38,864 bases of DNA from Parvibaculum sp. (GCA_030649335.1 JAUSLL010000118.1:1-38864); one strand, 5' to 3'; shown: positions 7,106-15,887, counted from the first letter of the stretch. The notes: generated by a model from the letters alone, not told the origin. Numbers and translations are program-made.

Positions 7106-8287
7106 ATGACAAAAGCAATTTCTGAACTTGGAGAATTTTGGGCACTGGCATCCAGCGTTTGGGAAATCGGTGTTTTTGGACGAAGTATTGGTGAGTTGCT
7201 CATTGCGCTTGCCATCTTCGGGGCGTTCTACGTGTTGCGCGGCTTATTCGCGCGCTACCTCCTCTCAATACTTGAGCGCTGGACGAGCCAAACAAAGAAC
7301 AAAATCGACGACACACTTCACGGTGCCGTAGTTGATCCACTCAAATTTCTATTTTTGATTTTGGGTGTTTTTTTCGCGGTCAAGTATTTGGCATTTTCGG
7401 GAACCACTGAACTCATCGCTGAAAATATCAATCGGTCATTGATTGCTGTCGCCATCTTCTGGGCTCTGCGCAATGCGGTCGAACCGATCGGCGATTTTTT
7501 TCGTGGCAAGAACATCATGCTGACGCCCGAAATCGTGGACTGGATGATCACCGGTGCCCGTGTAGGTGTGATTATGATCGGCGTCGCGACGGTTCTCCAG
7601 ATTTGGGGTATTCAGGTGGCCCCAATCATTGCCGGGCTCGGTTTGTTCGGTGTCGCGGTGGCGCTTGGTGCGCAGGATCTGTTCAAGAACCTTATCGGCG
7701 GCATTTCGATTCTGGTCGAACGGCGCTTTGGCATCGGTGACTGGATCAAGGTCGATGGTGTTGTTGAAGGTACGGTTGAGAAAATCGGATTTCGCTCCAC
7801 TCTCGTCCGTCGCTTTGATAAAGCTCCTGTCTTTGTTCCGAACCAGCATCTGTCGGACAATGCCGTCACAAATTTTTCGGCCATGACCTATAGGCGCATC
7901 TCCTGGTCGATTGGTCTTGAGTACCGCACCACGCATGATCAGTTGCGCATCGTGCGCGACGAGATCGAAGATTATCTCACGAGCAGCGTGGATTTTGTGC
8001 AGCCGCCTGCTGCCGCGCTCTTTGTGCGCGTTGATTCATTCAATGCTTCTTCAATCGATTTGATGGTCTATTGCTTCACCTACACGACCAATTGGGGCGA
8101 CTGGCTGGAGTTGAAAGAGAAACTCGCTTTCCGCATCAAGGAAGTGGTCGAGAGTGCCGGTACGGGCTTTGCCTTCCCGAGCCAGTCCGTCTATGTCGAG
8201 ACCGTACCCCCGTCGCCTGAAGAGGTTGAGGTGCGTCAGGACAATGCGAAAGCTCTTGTCGCCGTGCGTGGTGTGTCGGGCGACTAG
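7106..8287 (+). CDS. MscS-family mechanosensitive channel
   Basis: A 393-aa inner-membrane small-conductance mechanosensitive channel that releases solutes on hypoosmotic shock. Hydrophobic segments lie at about 28-55, 78-98, 108-125 and 148-170. The pore helix follows with GLGLFGVAVALGAQDLFKN (177-195), the Gly/Ala-packed TM3 of the family. The beta-domain is at about 197-255 (ISILVERRFGIGDWIKVDG and VFVPNQ), followed by an alpha/beta C-terminal domain. It lies 44 bp after prfC without an obvious terminator, so it may be co-transcribed. Its TAG overlaps the stop of the convergent aminotransferase gene by 3 bases. Confidence 0.93.
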   Translation: MTKAISELGEFWALASSVWEIGVFGRSIGELLIALAIFGAFYVLRGLFARYLLSILERWTSQTKNKIDDTLHGAVVDPLKFLFLILGVFFAVKYLAFSGTTELIAENINRSLIAVAIFWALRNAVEPIGDFFRGKNIMLTPEIVDWMITGARVGVIMIGVATVLQIWGIQVAPIIAGLGLFGVAVALGAQDLFKNLIGGISILVERRFGIGDWIKVDGVVEGTVEKIGFRSTLVRRFDKAPVFVPNQHLSDNAVTNFSAMTYRRISWSIGLEYRTTHDQLRIVRDEIEDYLTSSVDFVQPPAAALFVRVDSFNASSIDLMVYCFTYTTNWGDWLELKEKLAFRIKEVVESAGTGFAFPSQSVYVETVPPSPEEVEVRQDNAKALVAVRGVSGD

Positions 8288-9594
8288 GAGACTGCGCGGT
8301 CAATTGCGCGTTTCAATGCTTCCGCAATCTGGTCAAGCTCGCTGTCCGACACGGTAAATGCCGGACCGATGCATACAATGTCGCGCACGGCACCTGTGCC
8401 GCCGCTGTAAAAGTAAACGCTTTCCTTGAGCCCTTCAGCAACAATGCGCTGGGTCATAGCGGCCTTAACCGGAAACATTTCGAGCGTGTCGCGGTCAGCG
8501 ACAATTTCAAAGCCGAAGAACAATCCCTGCCCACGAATTTCAGCAACATTGGGATGCTGGCCGAGGGCCGCGTGTAAGCGTTCGCGCAAGGCTTCCCCCT
8601 TCTCGGCGGAACGCGCGACAAGGCCTTCGCGCTCCATGATTTCGAGGACCTTGTCCGCCGCCGCACATGAAGCCGGATGACCGCTGTATGTATAGAACAT
8701 CGGCGCCATACCTTTTTCCGCAAGCGGTGCGACGACAGCATCCGTGGCAAAGACGCCGCAAATGGGCGCATAGCCGGCGGCAAGCCCTTTGCCCGCAACC
8801 ATAATGTCGGCCTTGAGGTCAAAATGCTCAGCCGCAAAGCGCGTGCCTGTGCGCCCGAAGCCCACCATCACCTCATCGCTGACAATCAACACCCCATGGC
8901 GCGCGCAAATTTCCTGCACCATCGGCCAATAGCGCGGCCCCGGCATGATGGCTCCGCCTGATGATCCCGTGATCGGTTCGCAAACGAAGGCGGCGACCGT
9001 ATCCGGTCCGGCTGCGAGGATCACATCTTCCAGTGCTTGAGCGGCAGCAATATCGAAATCTGGATGATTGCGTCCGAGCGGTGAGCGCAGTGCATAGGGT
9101 GTCGGTGCACGCAACACGTCGGGCAACACGCTTTCGAACCCTGCCTTGCGCGCCACATGCCCACCGACCGCGAGCGTCAATGCCGTCGTGCCGTGATAGG
9201 AAATGTCACGTCCGATGATTTTGGTACGCCGGGTCTCGCCCTTGGCATAAAAATGCTGAAGCGCGATCTTGCAGGCCGCGTCCATTGCTTCGGACCCGCC
9301 GCTGGCGAGCCAGACACGCGTCAAATGCGGCGGCAGCCAATAGCGGCGCAACCGCTCGACAAGGCGCGTGCGTTCCGGTGTCGAGAATGGCGGAATGGCA
9401 TAGCTCATCCGTTCCATCGAGGCGGCGGACGCTTCCGCCACCTCACGCCGTCCATGCCCGATATTGGAAATGATCGCGCCGCCACTCGCATCGAGAATGG
9501 TATCGCCATTGCTCAGATAGAGCGTGCGACCCTCGGCGCGGGCGACGTCAATGACGCGCGGCGAGGGGACAAAAGGCCAAAGATTGTCCGGCAT
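8284..9594 (-). CDS. Class III PLP-dependent aminotransferase
   Basis: This 436-aa fold-type I aminotransferase belongs to the omega-amino acid / acetylornithine-like class III. Visible are LASGGSEAMDAA (96-107) that helps bind PLP phosphate, SYHG (132-135), the SDEV motif (239-242) whose Asp contacts the pyridine nitrogen, and the Schiff-base Lys269 in MVAGKGLAAGY. The specific amino donor cannot be read from sequence. ATG 9594 was chosen; upstream sequence in the same frame overlaps the preceding peptidase gene. It follows the metallopeptidase gene by 10 bp on the same strand. Confidence 0.88.
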   Translation of the reverse strand: MPDNLWPFVPSPRVIDVARAEGRTLYLSNGDTILDASGGAIISNIGHGRREVAEASAASMERMSYAIPPFSTPERTRLVERLRRYWLPPHLTRVWLASGGSEAMDAACKIALQHFYAKGETRRTKIIGRDISYHGTTALTLAVGGHVARKAGFESVLPDVLRAPTPYALRSPLGRNHPDFDIAAAQALEDVILAAGPDTVAAFVCEPITGSSGGAIMPGPRYWPMVQEICARHGVLIVSDEVMVGFGRTGTRFAAEHFDLKADIMVAGKGLAAGYAPICGVFATDAVVAPLAEKGMAPMFYTYSGHPASCAAADKVLEIMEREGLVARSAEKGEALRERLHAALGQHPNVAEIRGQGLFFGFEIVADRDTLEMFPVKAAMTQRIVAEGLKESVYFYSGGTGAVRDIVCIGPAFTVSDSELDQIAEALKRAIDRAVS

Positions 9595-9604
9595 GTTGTG
9601 GTCT

Positions 9605-10474
9605 CTACTGAGAAGAGAACGTGTTGCACTGGGCAGGATCGGCGCTGTCATAACCGCGTCGAAGCCATTGCATGCGCTGGGCGCTGGAGCCGTGGGTGAA
9701 ACTATCAGGCACGACGTGGCCCTGCGACTTGCGTTGCAAAGTATCGTCACCAATAGCTTTGGCAGCGTTCAGCCCGTCTTCAAGATCGCGGCGATCAATC
9801 GCGATTGAGCCATTGGAAACGGCGGGTGCATTGGCCGCCCAGACGCCTGCATAGCAATCGGCTTGTAATTCAAGCGCAACGGAATAGCGGTTGGCTTCTG
9901 CTTTGCTGCCTGCCTTGCGCATCGCTGACTGCACCCTGGCAGAGGTGCCCAAAACCGTCTGCACGTGATGGCCGACTTCATGGGCGATCACATAAGCCTT
10001 GGCGAAATCTCCTGGCGCGCCGTAGCGGGCCGATAGTTCATTGAAGAAATCGAGATCGAGATAGATGCGCTCATCGCCAGGGCAATAGAAGGGCCCCATC
10101 GCTGATTGGCCGGTGCCGCAGGCGGTGCCGGTTGCCTGTGTATAGAGTACGAGAGGTTGCGGCTGTCGGTATGGATCGGCCGAACCGCGCAGCAGGCCGG
10201 TCCAGACTTTTGTTGTGGAGGTCAATATGACATCGACAAATTTGCCGTCCTGATCGTCGGGCTGGCCCTGTTGTCCGGCTTCCTGCGTGTAGGAACCACC
10301 GCCGCCATCCTGCACGGCGTTGAGCAATGTTGCCGGATCGATCCCGAAGACGAAATAGCCGATCAGCAGAACGGCAACACCGCCGATGCCGATGCTGCCG
10401 CCTCGACCGACGGGCCCGCGCTTGCCGCGTCTGTCTTCAATATTGCCGCCTCGTTCGCCATCTTCCCAACGCAT
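9605..10474 (-). CDS. Neutral zinc metallopeptidase, YpfJ family
   Basis: A 289-aa membrane-anchored putative metallopeptidase of the YpfJ/zinc_peptidase family. One transmembrane segment lies at about 29-44 (IGGVAVLLIGYFVFG), and the zinc motif HEVGH is at 165-169 in AYVIAHEVGHHVQ. Upstream family blocks such as CGTGQSAMGPFYCPGDERIYLDL (119-141) are intact, as is the downstream ELQADCYAGVWA. The catalytic part should face the periplasm. It is the first gene of a leftward pair with the aminotransferase and is divergent from dadA. Confidence 0.9.
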   Translation of the reverse strand: MRWEDGERGGNIEDRRGKRGPVGRGGSIGIGGVAVLLIGYFVFGIDPATLLNAVQDGGGGSYTQEAGQQGQPDDQDGKFVDVILTSTTKVWTGLLRGSADPYRQPQPLVLYTQATGTACGTGQSAMGPFYCPGDERIYLDLDFFNELSARYGAPGDFAKAYVIAHEVGHHVQTVLGTSARVQSAMRKAGSKAEANRYSVALELQADCYAGVWAANAPAVSNGSIAIDRRDLEDGLNAAKAIGDDTLQRKSQGHVVPDSFTHGSSAQRMQWLRRGYDSADPAQCNTFSSQ

Positions 10475-10540
10475 TGAGATTCTCTCTTTATGTCACCGTA
10501 CCGGCGGGCAGTATGCCGCAAGCGTCGCGAGGCTTCCATG

Positions 10541-10574
10541 CCAGAAGTCGCCGGAGTAGAGTGGCCACTTCTGG
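10541..10574 (+). promoter_or_regulatory. Inverted repeat overlapping the dadA ribosome-binding site
   Basis: CCAGAAGT (10541-10548) is the exact reverse complement of ACTTCTGG (10567-10574), and after a C/C mismatch GCC/GGC pairs extend the stem inward. In RNA this hairpin would take up the first bases of the GGAGG Shine-Dalgarno (10573-10577) of the TTG-initiated dadA gene. As DNA it could be an operator. Confidence 0.5.
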
Positions 10575-10583
10575 AGGTTCACC

Positions 10584-11861
10584 TTGAAAATTGTCGTTGT
10601 AGGCGCTGGCATCATTGGCGTCACCACCGCTTATGAGTTGGCGACACGCGGCCACGAGGTCACGTTGCTCGACGCGCGCGGCGGAGCAGGTCTTGAGACG
10701 AGTTATGCCAATGGCGGCCAGCTCGGCGCGAGCGAAATCGCGCCTTGGGCGGGGCCGGAAGTACCGTGGCTGGTGTTGCGCTGGCTTGGCCGCGCGGATG
10801 CGCCTTTCAGGTTGAAGCTGAAACCCGATCCCGAGCAATGGCTTTGGCTGATGCGCTTCCTCATGCGCTGCCGTAAATCCGCGCGCGCTGAACGCGTCAT
10901 GCCAAATCTTGCCCTGGCGCTGCTGTCGCAATCGCGCATGGACGAGATGGCCCTGCAAATGAACAATGACCCGATCCGCTATGACGAGCGGCGTGACGGT
11001 ATCCTCCAGATATTTCATCGCGAACGGGGGCTGAGGGACGCATCATCTTCCATCGACGCGATGAAGGGTGCGGGGCTGGACCAAAAGGTCATGTCGGCCC
11101 GCGAATGTGTCGATCTCGAACCGGCACTCGAACCAGCGTTTGCCAAGGGCAATATCGCGGGCGGCATATTTTGCGCCAGCGACCGCAGCGGCGATGCACA
11201 TAAATACACAACTCAATTGGCAGAGCGCGCGCAGCAGCTCGGCGTGGCTTTTGTCTCAGGGGCGGAGGTCACGGGCTTTGATAGTCAGAGTGATCACATC
11301 ACGGGCGTGCGAACGCGCGCGTGGACATTCAGCGCCGATGCCGTTGTTCTCGCCGCAGGTGTTCATACGGCACGTCTGGCGCAAATGTGCGGTACACGGA
11401 TTCCTGTCTACCCGCTCAAGGGTTACTCCGTGACTTTGCCGACAGAAGGCATCGTGGCACCGCAAGTGAGCCTCACCGACGAAGCCCGCAAAGTTGTAGT
11501 GAGCCGCCTTGGTGATCGTCTGCGCACGGCGGGTACGGCGGAAGTGAGCGGCTATGACACAGAGATCGAATTGAAACGCGCCCGTTCGGTACTCGATGCG
11601 ACCACGGACATTTTTCCGCAAATGAGACCGGTCGAGGACCAGGCGGAATTTTGGACGGGCCTGCGCCCCATGACGCCGGACGGAAGCCCAATTCTTGGGC
11701 AGGCGGGCCGATTCAGTAATCTTTATCTCAACACTGGCCATGGCTCTCTGGGCTGGACAATGGCAGCTGGTAGCGCTGTCGGCCTCGCGGACGTGATCTG
11801 CGGCAGGGTGCCTCAGATGGACCTAAGTCCTTTTAACATAAAGAGATTTTCCTTCACCTGA
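10584..11861 (+). CDS. dadA: D-amino acid dehydrogenase (FAD-dependent), DadA-like
   Basis: The 425-aa flavoprotein should oxidise D-amino acids to 2-oxo acids and feed electrons to the respiratory chain at the inner membrane. The dinucleotide-binding motif VVGAGIIG is at 5-12, and SYANGGQL (about 41-48) is the DadA-type FAD contact. The C-terminal TGLRPMTPDGSPILG and NTGHGSLGWTMA blocks are typical of DadA. Length fits. The TTG start is supported by TGGAGG 7 nt upstream. Related glycine or opine oxidases are possible, but the motif set favours DadA. No alanine racemase gene is next to it. Confidence 0.85.
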   Translation: MKIVVVGAGIIGVTTAYELATRGHEVTLLDARGGAGLETSYANGGQLGASEIAPWAGPEVPWLVLRWLGRADAPFRLKLKPDPEQWLWLMRFLMRCRKSARAERVMPNLALALLSQSRMDEMALQMNNDPIRYDERRDGILQIFHRERGLRDASSSIDAMKGAGLDQKVMSARECVDLEPALEPAFAKGNIAGGIFCASDRSGDAHKYTTQLAERAQQLGVAFVSGAEVTGFDSQSDHITGVRTRAWTFSADAVVLAAGVHTARLAQMCGTRIPVYPLKGYSVTLPTEGIVAPQVSLTDEARKVVVSRLGDRLRTAGTAEVSGYDTEIELKRARSVLDATTDIFPQMRPVEDQAEFWTGLRPMTPDGSPILGQAGRFSNLYLNTGHGSLGWTMAAGSAVGLADVICGRVPQMDLSPFNIKRFSFT

Positions 11862-11877
11862 GACCCGAAAGCGGTAA

Positions 11878-11976
11878 TTTTTGTGCAGCGCACAAAAACC
11901 ACTTGACGCTAGGGCCTTTGCCCCCTATTTCATTGTGCAACGCACAAAGAAAGCGACTTGATTTGTGCACCGCACT
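11878..11976 (+). promoter_or_regulatory. Three TTGTGC-N3-GCAC operators around the phasin promoter (PhaR-type)
   Basis: Three near-identical palindromes are present. Site 1 (11878-11898) has perfect 9-bp arms TTTTTGTGC and GCACAAAAA around AGC. Site 2 (11933-11947) is TTGTGC-AAC-GCACAA. Site 3 (11962-11976) is TTTGTGC-ACC-GCACT with one arm decayed. The core TGC-N3-GCA matches the published Paracoccus/Rhodobacter PhaR recognition pattern. Site 1 ends just before the -35 element, site 2 lies at the start of transcription, and site 3 is in the leader, a layout suited to repression of the phasin gene. Confidence 0.75.
11903..11931 (+). promoter_or_regulatory. Phasin gene promoter
   Basis: TTGACG (11903-11908) and TATTTC (11926-11931) are separated by 17 bp, a good housekeeping-sigma promoter. 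The predicted start of transcription falls inside operator 2, leaving a leader of about 75-80 nt before the phasin ATG. Confidence 0.65.
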
Positions 11977-12016
11977 GCATCCATTTGCAGCGCCCCCGCA
12001 AAGCAGGAGATTTTAG

Positions 12017-12391
12017 ATGACTGAAGCCACCGCTGCCAAAGCCAAGAAGACCACAAAAGCCAAAGCCAAACCGGCTGCCGCCAAGAAGCCCGCTGCTGCC
12101 AAAGCCGCGCCGAAGAAGGTCAAGACATCGATCGAACTCGCGCAGGGCATCATCACCGAGCTCACACGCACCAATTTTGAAGAAACCGTCGAAACAGCCA
12201 AGGCCGTTTTCAAATCCGGCGACATCCGCGCCGCTGTTGAACTCCAGGGCGAATTCGCCCGCGCCATGCTGAAGCGCAACATCGACGCCGCCCGCGAGAT
12301 CAACGAGATCGCCGTGTCGGCCGTGCGCGAAGCTGCTGCTCCTTATGCCGCCAAGTTCACCGACGCTTTCGAAAAGCTCCGCGCCGCGTAA
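12017..12391 (+). CDS. Phasin family protein
   Basis: A 124-aa granule-associated protein. Residues 1-37 form a Lys/Ala/Pro-rich, histone H1-like basic tail (AKKTTKAKAKPAAAKKPAAA), and 38-124 form the amphipathic helical phasin domain (IELAQGIITELTRTNFEETV, then ISAVREA-like helices to the end). Phasins coat polyhydroxyalkanoate granules; the basic tail could also bind DNA, as proposed for granule segregation proteins. GGAG lies at good distance from ATG 12017. Control by PhaR-type operators and a terminator downstream make it a single-gene unit. Confidence 0.85.
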   Translation: MTEATAAKAKKTTKAKAKPAAAKKPAAAKAAPKKVKTSIELAQGIITELTRTNFEETVETAKAVFKSGDIRAAVELQGEFARAMLKRNIDAAREINEIAVSAVREAAAPYAAKFTDAFEKLRAA

Positions 12392-12427
12392 TTCGCGCCA
12401 AGCTCTGACTTAGTCCTGTTGCGTAAT

Positions 12428-12466
12428 GGCCCGCCCTTCGAAAGAAGGGTGGGCCAAGTATTTTCC
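12428..12466 (+). terminator. Intrinsic terminator after the phasin gene
   Basis: GGCCCGCCCTTC and GAAGGGTGGGCC form a 12-bp stem with one G-U-type mismatch closed by a GAAA tetraloop, followed a few bases later by a short T-run (ATTTTCC). It lies 37 bp past the phasin stop. Confidence 0.75.
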
Positions 12467-12556
12467 GAAGGCTCACGACTGCTTTCTGAAAGCTTAACGG
12501 CATGTTTTCTGCTGGAGCTTTACGAGGAAATAACGAAGCCGCACTAAGCTCCCCCC

Positions 12557-13309
12557 ATGAACATGCAAAGGCACAGCTTTCGCGCATTTGGTCACGTCGC
12601 AGCTATTGGTGCGGCGCTGCTCGCCGCTTCTTGCGCGCCTACGCCCGACCTTGGACGCTATCAACCTGATCGCTGGACGGCTCTCAAATCGGTCGTCACC
12701 GGTGAAGCGGTCACGCCGCCGTTGGCACCGACCGCTGCCGAAGCAGATATGCGAGCCGGAGCCGAAGCGATACGTCGGGGATCGCCCGTGTTGGAGCGTA
12801 ACCTCGTGACACGCGTAAGTGAGAAGATTGCTCCCAAACCGGAGGTCGCGCCGAGCCTTGTCTATTACGACGTATTGCGCGACGCACATCCGACCAGCAT
12901 GTCCTCGCTCGTCAATGCGCTCGGCGACGATGTGCAGATCGACACGGTGCGCCTCACGCAATTTGTGGCGTCGGGGACCGAGGTCATCCGCGTGGACGCG
13001 ATGCGGGCGGCAACGCTGGTCGGAGCGCCGAATGCGCTGACGACGGTCGCTGCAGAAGACCCGGCAGCCTTTCGCTACATGCGCGAAAGGCTCAACGAAA
13101 ATGGCGATGTTCTCGATGAAATCTTCTCAACGATGCTGGCGCGCATCATTTCCTATCGCACGGCGCTCGCCCATGCGCGGGTTGACGCTGACGAAACCGT
13201 CACTCTGGATCAGGTCGCCCGCGCGATCAGGATCATGGATGACGAGTTGACGCGCCTCGACTATGCGGCGCGGCGCCACAAGACGATCCGTTTGTCATTA
13301 TCTTCTTAA
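12557..13309 (+). CDS. Predicted lipoprotein of unknown function
   Basis: A 250-aa protein with a signal sequence and lipobox ending at Cys26 (LLAASC). The mature part is helical and I do not recognise a domain. A repeated pattern of long charged helices (TALAHARVDADETVTLDQVA) resembles other alphaproteobacterial lipoproteins without known role. ATG 12557 has only a C-rich stretch upstream and no clear ribosome-binding site; ATG 12563 is an alternative. Its TAA overlaps the stop of the convergent DUF934 gene by a few bases. Confidence 0.68.
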   Translation: MNMQRHSFRAFGHVAAIGAALLAASCAPTPDLGRYQPDRWTALKSVVTGEAVTPPLAPTAAEADMRAGAEAIRRGSPVLERNLVTRVSEKIAPKPEVAPSLVYYDVLRDAHPTSMSSLVNALGDDVQIDTVRLTQFVASGTEVIRVDAMRAATLVGAPNALTTVAAEDPAAFRYMRERLNENGDVLDEIFSTMLARIISYRTALAHARVDADETVTLDQVARAIRIMDDELTRLDYAARRHKTIRLSLSS

Positions 13310-13821
13310 GCGTGTTGGCCCGCCTTGGCGGCCAGACGCTGGCGCAGCGACATCACACGTTCCCGTCCATCCGCGCTTGGCTGGTAGACTTCCGTGAAGG
13401 TGCTCACGGCATCGGCATAGGCTTCCGGTGTGATGTTGTCGTCGACTTCGAGCGCGTCAAAGCCCACGCGCGACATATAGAAAAACTGATCCCGCAAGAC
13501 ACCGCCGACCGCGCGCACTTCACCTTTGAAGCCGAAGCGGTCGCGTAGCATGCGCGCATAGGAATAGGCGCGCCCGTTGCGATAGGTCGGGAATTCCAGC
13601 GCGACCAGTGCAAGGCGATCGAGATAGGGTGCAATCGGCGTCGGCTCTTGTCCGCTCTTCAGGCGGATGCCGAGCTTGCCCTCGCGCGCCAGCAGCAGGT
13701 TCTGCTCGGTGTTGAAGCGTTCAAGGCTGACGATGACAGGGCCGGAGGCGGGCAGCGCCTCGTCGTCCGCCAGTGTCGTCCATTCGTCCTGAACAAAGCT
13801 GCCGTTCTTAATGAGTTGCAT
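13306..13821 (-). CDS. DUF934 protein of the sulfite reductase operon
   Basis: This 171-aa protein matches DUF934, a family found beside assimilatory sulfite reductase genes in proteobacteria. Characteristic stretches are LVALEFPTYRNGRAYSYARM, RDRFGFKGEVRAVGGVL and RDQFFYMSRVGFDAL. It presumably helps sulfite reduction, but its activity is not established to my knowledge. ATG 13821 lies 14 bp inside the end of cysI, so translation is coupled. cysH, often next in this order, is absent downstream; the convergent lipoprotein gene follows instead. Confidence 0.9.
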   Translation of the reverse strand: MQLIKNGSFVQDEWTTLADDEALPASGPVIVSLERFNTEQNLLLAREGKLGIRLKSGQEPTPIAPYLDRLALVALEFPTYRNGRAYSYARMLRDRFGFKGEVRAVGGVLRDQFFYMSRVGFDALEVDDNITPEAYADAVSTFTEVYQPSADGRERVMSLRQRLAAKAGQHA

Positions 13822-15466
13822 AGAGTTTGTCCTTGAACGGCTGCACACCGACGCGGCGATAGGTGTCGATGAAAATCTCACCGTCCTGACGCAGGCCAAG
13901 ATAGGTTTCGACAATCGTGTCGATGGCGTCAATGATTTCGCCTTCGGTGAAGGCTGGTCCGACAATGTCGCCGACGGCGGCGGTCTCATCCGCCGCGCCG
14001 CCCAATGTTACCTGATAATATTCAACGCCTTTTTTGTCGACGCCGAGAATGCCGATATGGCCGACATGATGATGGCCGCAGGCATTGATGCAGCCGGACA
14101 TGTTGACGTGCAACCGGCCGATCTTCTTCTGGAACTCGATGTCGCTGAAGCGTTCCGACAGACGTTGCGCAATGACGATGGAGCGCGCATTGGCCAGATT
14201 GCAATAGTCGAGGCCGGGGCAAGCGATCTGGTCGGTGATCAGACCGATATTGGGTGTCGCCAGCTCGCTGGCGTTGAGCGCTTGATAGACCTCATGCAAG
14301 TCACGCTTGCGCACATGGGCGAGGCAAAGATTTTGCTCATGCGCCACACGGATTTCCGAGAAAGCATATTTGTCGGCAATGTCGGCGAGGACGTCCATCT
14401 GATCCGCCGAGCAATCGCCCGGTGTGAGGCCAATGGGCTTCAGCGACACATTGACGATGCTGTAGCCCGGCACTTTATGCGCCGAGACATTGTTGCGGAG
14501 CCATTCGGCAAAGCCCTTGTCCTTGGCAGCAAGCGCGTCGATTTCCGGCACGTCGTCCGACAGGTCTTCCCAGGCCGGCGCCGCGAAATATTTCTCGATG
14601 CGCGCCACTTCATCATCAGGAAGCTGCAAGACGCCACGCGTCTTCACTTCGGCAAACTCAGCCTCGACCTGACGGCGCATGTCCTCGGCGCCAATCTCGT
14701 GAACGAGGATTTTGATGCGGGCTTTGTAGGAATTATCGCGGCGACCGAACATGTTGTAAACGCGCAGGATCGACTCAAGGTAGGCGAGTAGGTCTTCGCG
14801 CGGCACGAAGTCGGCGATCTTCTTGCCGATGATCGGCGTGCGGCCGAGGCCCCCACCGACCCAGACTTCATAACCGATTTCGCCTGCGGCATTTGTCACA
14901 ACCTGCACGCCAATGTCATGGATGCGGATGGCGGCGCGGTCATGCTCTGTCGCCGAAACGGCAATCTTGAACTTGCGCGGCAGATAAGAAAATTCCGGGT
15001 GGAAGGTTGACCATTGGCGGATGATTTCGCAGATCACGCGCGGATCTTCCAGCTCGCCGGGCACAGCGCCGGCATGATGATCCGACGTTGTGTTGCGAAT
15101 GCAATTGCCGGACGTCTGGATGCAATGCATCTCAACGGATGCCAGCTCGCGCAGAATGGCCGGTACGTCTTTCAGCGCGGGCCAGTGCAGTTGCAGGTTC
15201 TGGCGTGTTGTGAAATGGCCGTAGCCCTTGTCGTAAACGCGCTCGATCTCGGCAAGTTTGCGCACCTGACGCGATGACAGGGTGCCATAGGGGATGGCGA
15301 TGCGCAGCATGTAGGAATGAAGCTGCAGATAGACCCCGTTCATCAAACGCAGTGGTTTGAAATCATCTTCGGCCAGCTCGCCAGACAACCGGCGCGCCAC
15401 CTGACCGCTGAACTCCGTGACGCGTTCATCCACCAGCTGCTGGTCAAATTGGTCATACCGATACAT
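13808..15466 (-). CDS. cysI: Assimilatory nitrite/sulfite reductase, siroheme hemoprotein
   Basis: The 552-aa enzyme reduces sulfite to sulfide with six electrons for cysteine synthesis. It has two ferredoxin-like repeats. The N-terminal half contains GHFTTRQNLQLHW (83-95). Siroheme and [4Fe-4S] ligands are Cys416 and Cys422 (CPGLDYC) plus Cys459 and Cys463 (SGCINACGHHH), the usual C-X5-C...C-X3-C. Context with DUF2849 and DUF934 supports sulfite over nitrite. ATG 15466 has AGGA 6 nt upstream. No flavoprotein partner (cysJ) is visible, so ferredoxin is the likely electron donor. Confidence 0.93.
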   Translation of the reverse strand: MYRYDQFDQQLVDERVTEFSGQVARRLSGELAEDDFKPLRLMNGVYLQLHSYMLRIAIPYGTLSSRQVRKLAEIERVYDKGYGHFTTRQNLQLHWPALKDVPAILRELASVEMHCIQTSGNCIRNTTSDHHAGAVPGELEDPRVICEIIRQWSTFHPEFSYLPRKFKIAVSATEHDRAAIRIHDIGVQVVTNAAGEIGYEVWVGGGLGRTPIIGKKIADFVPREDLLAYLESILRVYNMFGRRDNSYKARIKILVHEIGAEDMRRQVEAEFAEVKTRGVLQLPDDEVARIEKYFAAPAWEDLSDDVPEIDALAAKDKGFAEWLRNNVSAHKVPGYSIVNVSLKPIGLTPGDCSADQMDVLADIADKYAFSEIRVAHEQNLCLAHVRKRDLHEVYQALNASELATPNIGLITDQIACPGLDYCNLANARSIVIAQRLSERFSDIEFQKKIGRLHVNMSGCINACGHHHVGHIGILGVDKKGVEYYQVTLGGAADETAAVGDIVGPAFTEGEIIDAIDTIVETYLGLRQDGEIFIDTYRRVGVQPFKDKLYATH

Positions 15467-15495
15467 GGATCGTCCTACTCTAAAGTCGTGTCGGA

Positions 15496-15834
15496 TCAGG
15501 CGTGAACGCCGTCAATCTCTGCCTGCTTGCCGAGGTCCGTGCGCACTGTAGGGCCAGCCTGGCGGATGATCTCGCGCACGCTGGAGGCACGGATGCCGCC
15601 ATCTGTTTTCTCGACTTCGAACAAGTAAATATCGACGACAAGAATGTCCGGCACATAAAATTTCTGACCGCGCGCGAGCAAAGCTTCGGCGGCTTCCTTG
15701 CCTTCGGCCACGTCTGCATCCTGCAGAGACACAGACCACTCGTTCGCTGCCGTCAGATAAACAACGATGCCGTCGGCAAGGCGGTTCGCCGTGACAGCCT
15801 GAAACTGGGCGCCTTTGCGCGAATGTTGGGCCAA
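15496..15834 (-). CDS. DUF2849 protein, first gene of the cys operon
   Basis: A 112-aa protein matching DUF2849, typically encoded just before sulfite reductase in alphaproteobacteria (VTANRLADGIVVYLTA, then WSVSLQDADVAE and VVDIYLFEVE). Role unknown. The start is TTG 15834, supported by a full AAGGAGG 5 nt upstream and no in-frame ATG. cysG, which often precedes it, is missing here: the gene begins directly after a promoter and operator-like palindrome. Confidence 0.87.
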   Translation of the reverse strand: MAQHSRKGAQFQAVTANRLADGIVVYLTAANEWSVSLQDADVAEGKEAAEALLARGQKFYVPDILVVDIYLFEVEKTDGGIRASSVREIIRQAGPTVRTDLGKQAEIDGVHA

Positions 15835-15887
15835 AACGCCCTCCTTGATCCAGATTTACGAAAGCTCGCCTGCCGTCAGGACGCTCT

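Noticed and set aside
6420-7151. 243-aa open frame on the minus strand opposite prfC
   Set aside because: prfC is intact and highly conserved here; the antisense frame has no start signal or recognised domain.
13811-14791. 326-aa open frame on the plus strand opposite cysI
   Set aside because: It is antisense to a sulfite reductase gene with intact siroheme and cluster ligands; no ribosome-binding site or recognisable family. Long antisense frames are expected from the codon bias of GC-rich genes.
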